Of a stretch of 7,596 bases of DNA, positions 6,018 through 7,596 are shown piece after piece (the first letter of the stretch is position 1; each line of letters starts with the position of its first letter). The notes under the pieces are model-generated. The model saw only the letters and a program-made list of their open reading frames with translations. It did no database searches and was not told the DNA's origin. The translations under genes were made by a program, and so were the position numbers. Source of the stretch: an uncultured Gemmatimonadota bacterium (GTDB taxonomy: Bacteria; Gemmatimonadota; Gemmatimonadetes; Longimicrobiales; Gaopeijiaceae); assembly GCA_938030915.1 (NCBI GenBank), contig CALHIO010000152.1, positions 1-7,596 on the forward strand, given 5' to 3'.

Positions 6018-7024
6018 CCTTCACGCGTCCCGAGCTTCTCGGCCTGGCACCGACGCTCTGCCTCGTGGTCGTGCTTGCCCTCCTCAGCCAGTGGCGCCGG
6101 GGCGTGCGGCTGGTCGATGCCTACGGAGGTCCGGCCGCGGCGCTACGGCTGATCGGCCGTCGCCTCGAGCGCTTCCCGGCCGTGCGCCTTCTGGCCGGGT
6201 TGATCGCGGTCGCATGCCTGGTCGGGGTCGCGGCCGGGGTCACACCGGAGGTCCCGGAGGAAGCTCCGACCACGCCCGTCGATGTGATGATCGCGGTGGA
6301 CGTATCGCACTCGATGACCGGTACCGACGTCGAGCCGAGCCGGATCTCCCGGGCCCAGCGTCTGGTGGAGGAGGTCATCGTCGCCGGCGTGGCTGATCGC
6401 GTCGCCCTGAGCATGTTCGCAGACTGGTCCTATCGGCTGGTGCCCCTGACCGACGACGGAGAGGTCGTCAGCTTCTTCGCGCCGTGGATCGTGCCGGACC
6501 TCGTGAACACACGGGACCAGGGCACCTCGCTCAGTGCCCTGATCGATGACGCCGTCGGCGCGTGGGACGAACGGGCGCAGCCCGACGCAATCCCGATCGT
6601 GCTCGTGGTCTCCGACGGAGAGACGCACGATGGCGCGGAGGCCGTGATCGCGTCGACGCGCGCCGCGGTCGATGCAGGTGCCATCGTATGGACAGCTGGT
6701 GTGGGGACATCCGCGGGTGCGCCCCTCACCCTCACGGGCTCGACCGCCCCGCTGCTCGACGGCTCGGGCTCCCCCGTGGTCGCTGGCTACGACGAGGGAC
6801 TTCTTCGTCAGGTAGCCGACGCCGGCCGCGGCGCGTTTTACGAGATCGACGGTGACGACGGAATCGCTTCGCTCGTCGCGGACCTCCGTACACTCTCCGG
6901 TCGTACCGATCCGATCATCGAGCCTACGGGGGATCCCGCCAGCTGGCTGGTGCTCGTGGGACTCTTGCTCCTGCTGCTCGACGCCCTCTTCGACACCGGC
7001 CTGGCACTCCGGAGGCGATCATGA
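6014..7024 (+). CDS. batB: Second membrane-anchored VWA domain protein, BatB-like
   Basis: Protein of 336 residues with the same architecture as its upstream neighbour: helices at about 8-26, 57-76 and 310-330 enclosing a VWA domain at about 88-295. The MIDAS site is complete, with DVSHS at 96-100, Thr171 in QGTSLSALID, and Asp201 in VVSDGETHDG. The end of the domain has EGLLRQVADAGRGAFYEID, matching the common Bat pattern. The protein is clearly diverged from the BatA-like neighbour and is not a recent duplicate. A GGAG at 6003-6006, 7 nt before the ATG, supports the start, and both ends overlap neighbours by 4 nt (ATGA). BatA and BatB are generally treated as partners in a membrane complex. 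The A and B labels rest on gene order, since the two families are hard to tell apart by eye. Confidence 0.9.
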   Translation: MTFTRPELLGLAPTLCLVVVLALLSQWRRGVRLVDAYGGPAAALRLIGRRLERFPAVRLLAGLIAVACLVGVAAGVTPEVPEEAPTTPVDVMIAVDVSHSMTGTDVEPSRISRAQRLVEEVIVAGVADRVALSMFADWSYRLVPLTDDGEVVSFFAPWIVPDLVNTRDQGTSLSALIDDAVGAWDERAQPDAIPIVLVVSDGETHDGAEAVIASTRAAVDAGAIVWTAGVGTSAGAPLTLTGSTAPLLDGSGSPVVAGYDEGLLRQVADAGRGAFYEIDGDDGIASLVADLRTLSGRTDPIIEPTGDPASWLVLVGLLLLLLDALFDTGLALRRRS

Positions 7025-7596
7025 CCCGCGCCTGGTGGCTTCGCATCGCAGTCGGTGTGCTCGCCGGGGTGAGCTTCACGCTCGCGTGGACGATCGAGCG
7101 GAGCAGTCTCGAGCGCGGTAACCGGCTTCAGCGTTCCGGTGAGTACACAGCCGCCGCAGAGCTCTACGCCGAGCGTACGCGCGCCGACGCCGTGAATGCG
7201 GAGCTCCGGTACAACCTCGGCACGGCGCTCGCTCAGGGTGACGATCCGACCGCGGAGGACGAGCTCGCGCGCGCGACACTGGCGGCGGATCCCGAGGTTC
7301 GCGGGCTGGCACACTTCAACACCGGCGTCCTCCGCCTCGACCGAGCCCTCTACGCGGACGTCGCCGACTCCGTTCGTATTCACGCTGCCGCCTCGGTCGC
7401 GGCCAACCGACTTGCGCTGCGGATGCGTCCCGACGACGACGACGCGAAGTGGAATCTCGCGATGGCGCTGCGGCTACTGGATTCGGTCAGCGCTCAGGAG
7501 CGGAGGAGCGGCCGGGAAATCACGGAGGGAGCGGTCGAGGCAGACGTGGTGACGCGCTCGGTCAACGTGCCGGATGCCGAGGAGGACGAACGTGCG
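7021..7596 (+). CDS. batC: Membrane-anchored TPR protein in the BatC position (3' end outside window)
   Basis: The frame stays open for 192 codons to the right edge. GGAGG at 7011-7015, 5 nt before the ATG, is the strongest ribosome-binding site in the window, and the ATG overlaps the previous stop (ATGA). One hydrophobic helix at about 5-23 (WWLRIAVGVLAGVSFTLAW) should act as a signal anchor or uncleaved signal. TPR-like helices follow: about 33-71 (GNRLQRSGEYTAAAELYAER, then ELRYNLGTALAQG), about 78-110 (ARATLAADPEVRGLAHFNTG) and about 123-155 (AKWNLAMALRLLD). A tract of four Asp (138-141) and an acidic end (DAEEDE) are visible. TPR domains bind other proteins, and in Bat operons a TPR protein follows the two VWA genes. 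The gene symbol rests mainly on that order. The visible part lacks the end of the gene, so total length and any fused domain are unknown. Confidence 0.85.
   Translation, partial: MTRAWWLRIAVGVLAGVSFTLAWTIERSSLERGNRLQRSGEYTAAAELYAERTRADAVNAELRYNLGTALAQGDDPTAEDELARATLAADPEVRGLAHFNTGVLRLDRALYADVADSVRIHAAASVAANRLALRMRPDDDDAKWNLAMALRLLDSVSAQERRSGREITEGAVEADVVTRSVNVPDAEEDERA

Noticed and set aside
1..7596. tRNA, rRNA, CRISPR array, insertion sequence or attachment site
   Set aside because: I saw no cloverleaf-like segment, regularly spaced repeat, transposase motif or terminal inverted repeat. Almost all the sequence is accounted for by coding genes.

Overview
This is a GC-rich bacterial window in which every gene lies on the + strand. 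It holds the 3' part of an RND-type efflux permease gene, a 144-bp gap, and then six tightly packed genes of a MoxR/Bat-type operon; the last gene runs off the right edge. The organism is a high-GC bacterium. A Gram-negative envelope is the natural reading, given the RND permease, the signal peptide and the Bat-type membrane VWA proteins. The protein style would fit Gemmatimonadota or a similar phylum, but that is an impression and not something the window proves.

Layout: (1) 1-2009, C-terminal ~668 residues of an RND permease, entering from the left inside TM4. (2) 2010-2153, non-coding, with a long interrupted hairpin (2054-2092), a perfect 16-bp palindrome (2096-2111) and a GGAG ribosome-binding site ahead of a TTG start. 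(3) 2154-3125, MoxR-family AAA+ ATPase. (4) 3125-4039, short soluble DUF58 protein with a VWA-like fold. (5) 4036-5085, exported single-pass membrane protein resembling BatD or an enlarged DUF4381 protein. (6) 5082-6017, BatA-like membrane VWA protein. (7) 6014-7024, second, BatB-like membrane VWA protein. (8) 7021-7596+, membrane-anchored TPR protein in the BatC position, truncated by the window.

Genes 3 to 8 overlap their neighbours by 1 or 4 nt at every junction (TGATG, GTGA, ATGA, ATGA, ATGA). They are therefore almost certainly one transcript with coupled translation. In the usual model, MoxR is a cytoplasmic ATPase that works with VWA and DUF58 partners, and the Bat proteins form a membrane complex with VWA and TPR domains exposed beyond the membrane. 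The system is linked to aerotolerance and envelope stress in Bacteroides, Leptospira and Francisella relatives, but its biochemical substrate is unsettled. A full-length BatD gene just beyond position 7596 would be expected.

I did not find a clearly new system. The items most worth a second look are the 16-bp palindrome upstream of moxR, the adjacent hairpin, the odd moxR start region, and the poorly conserved gene at 4036-5085.
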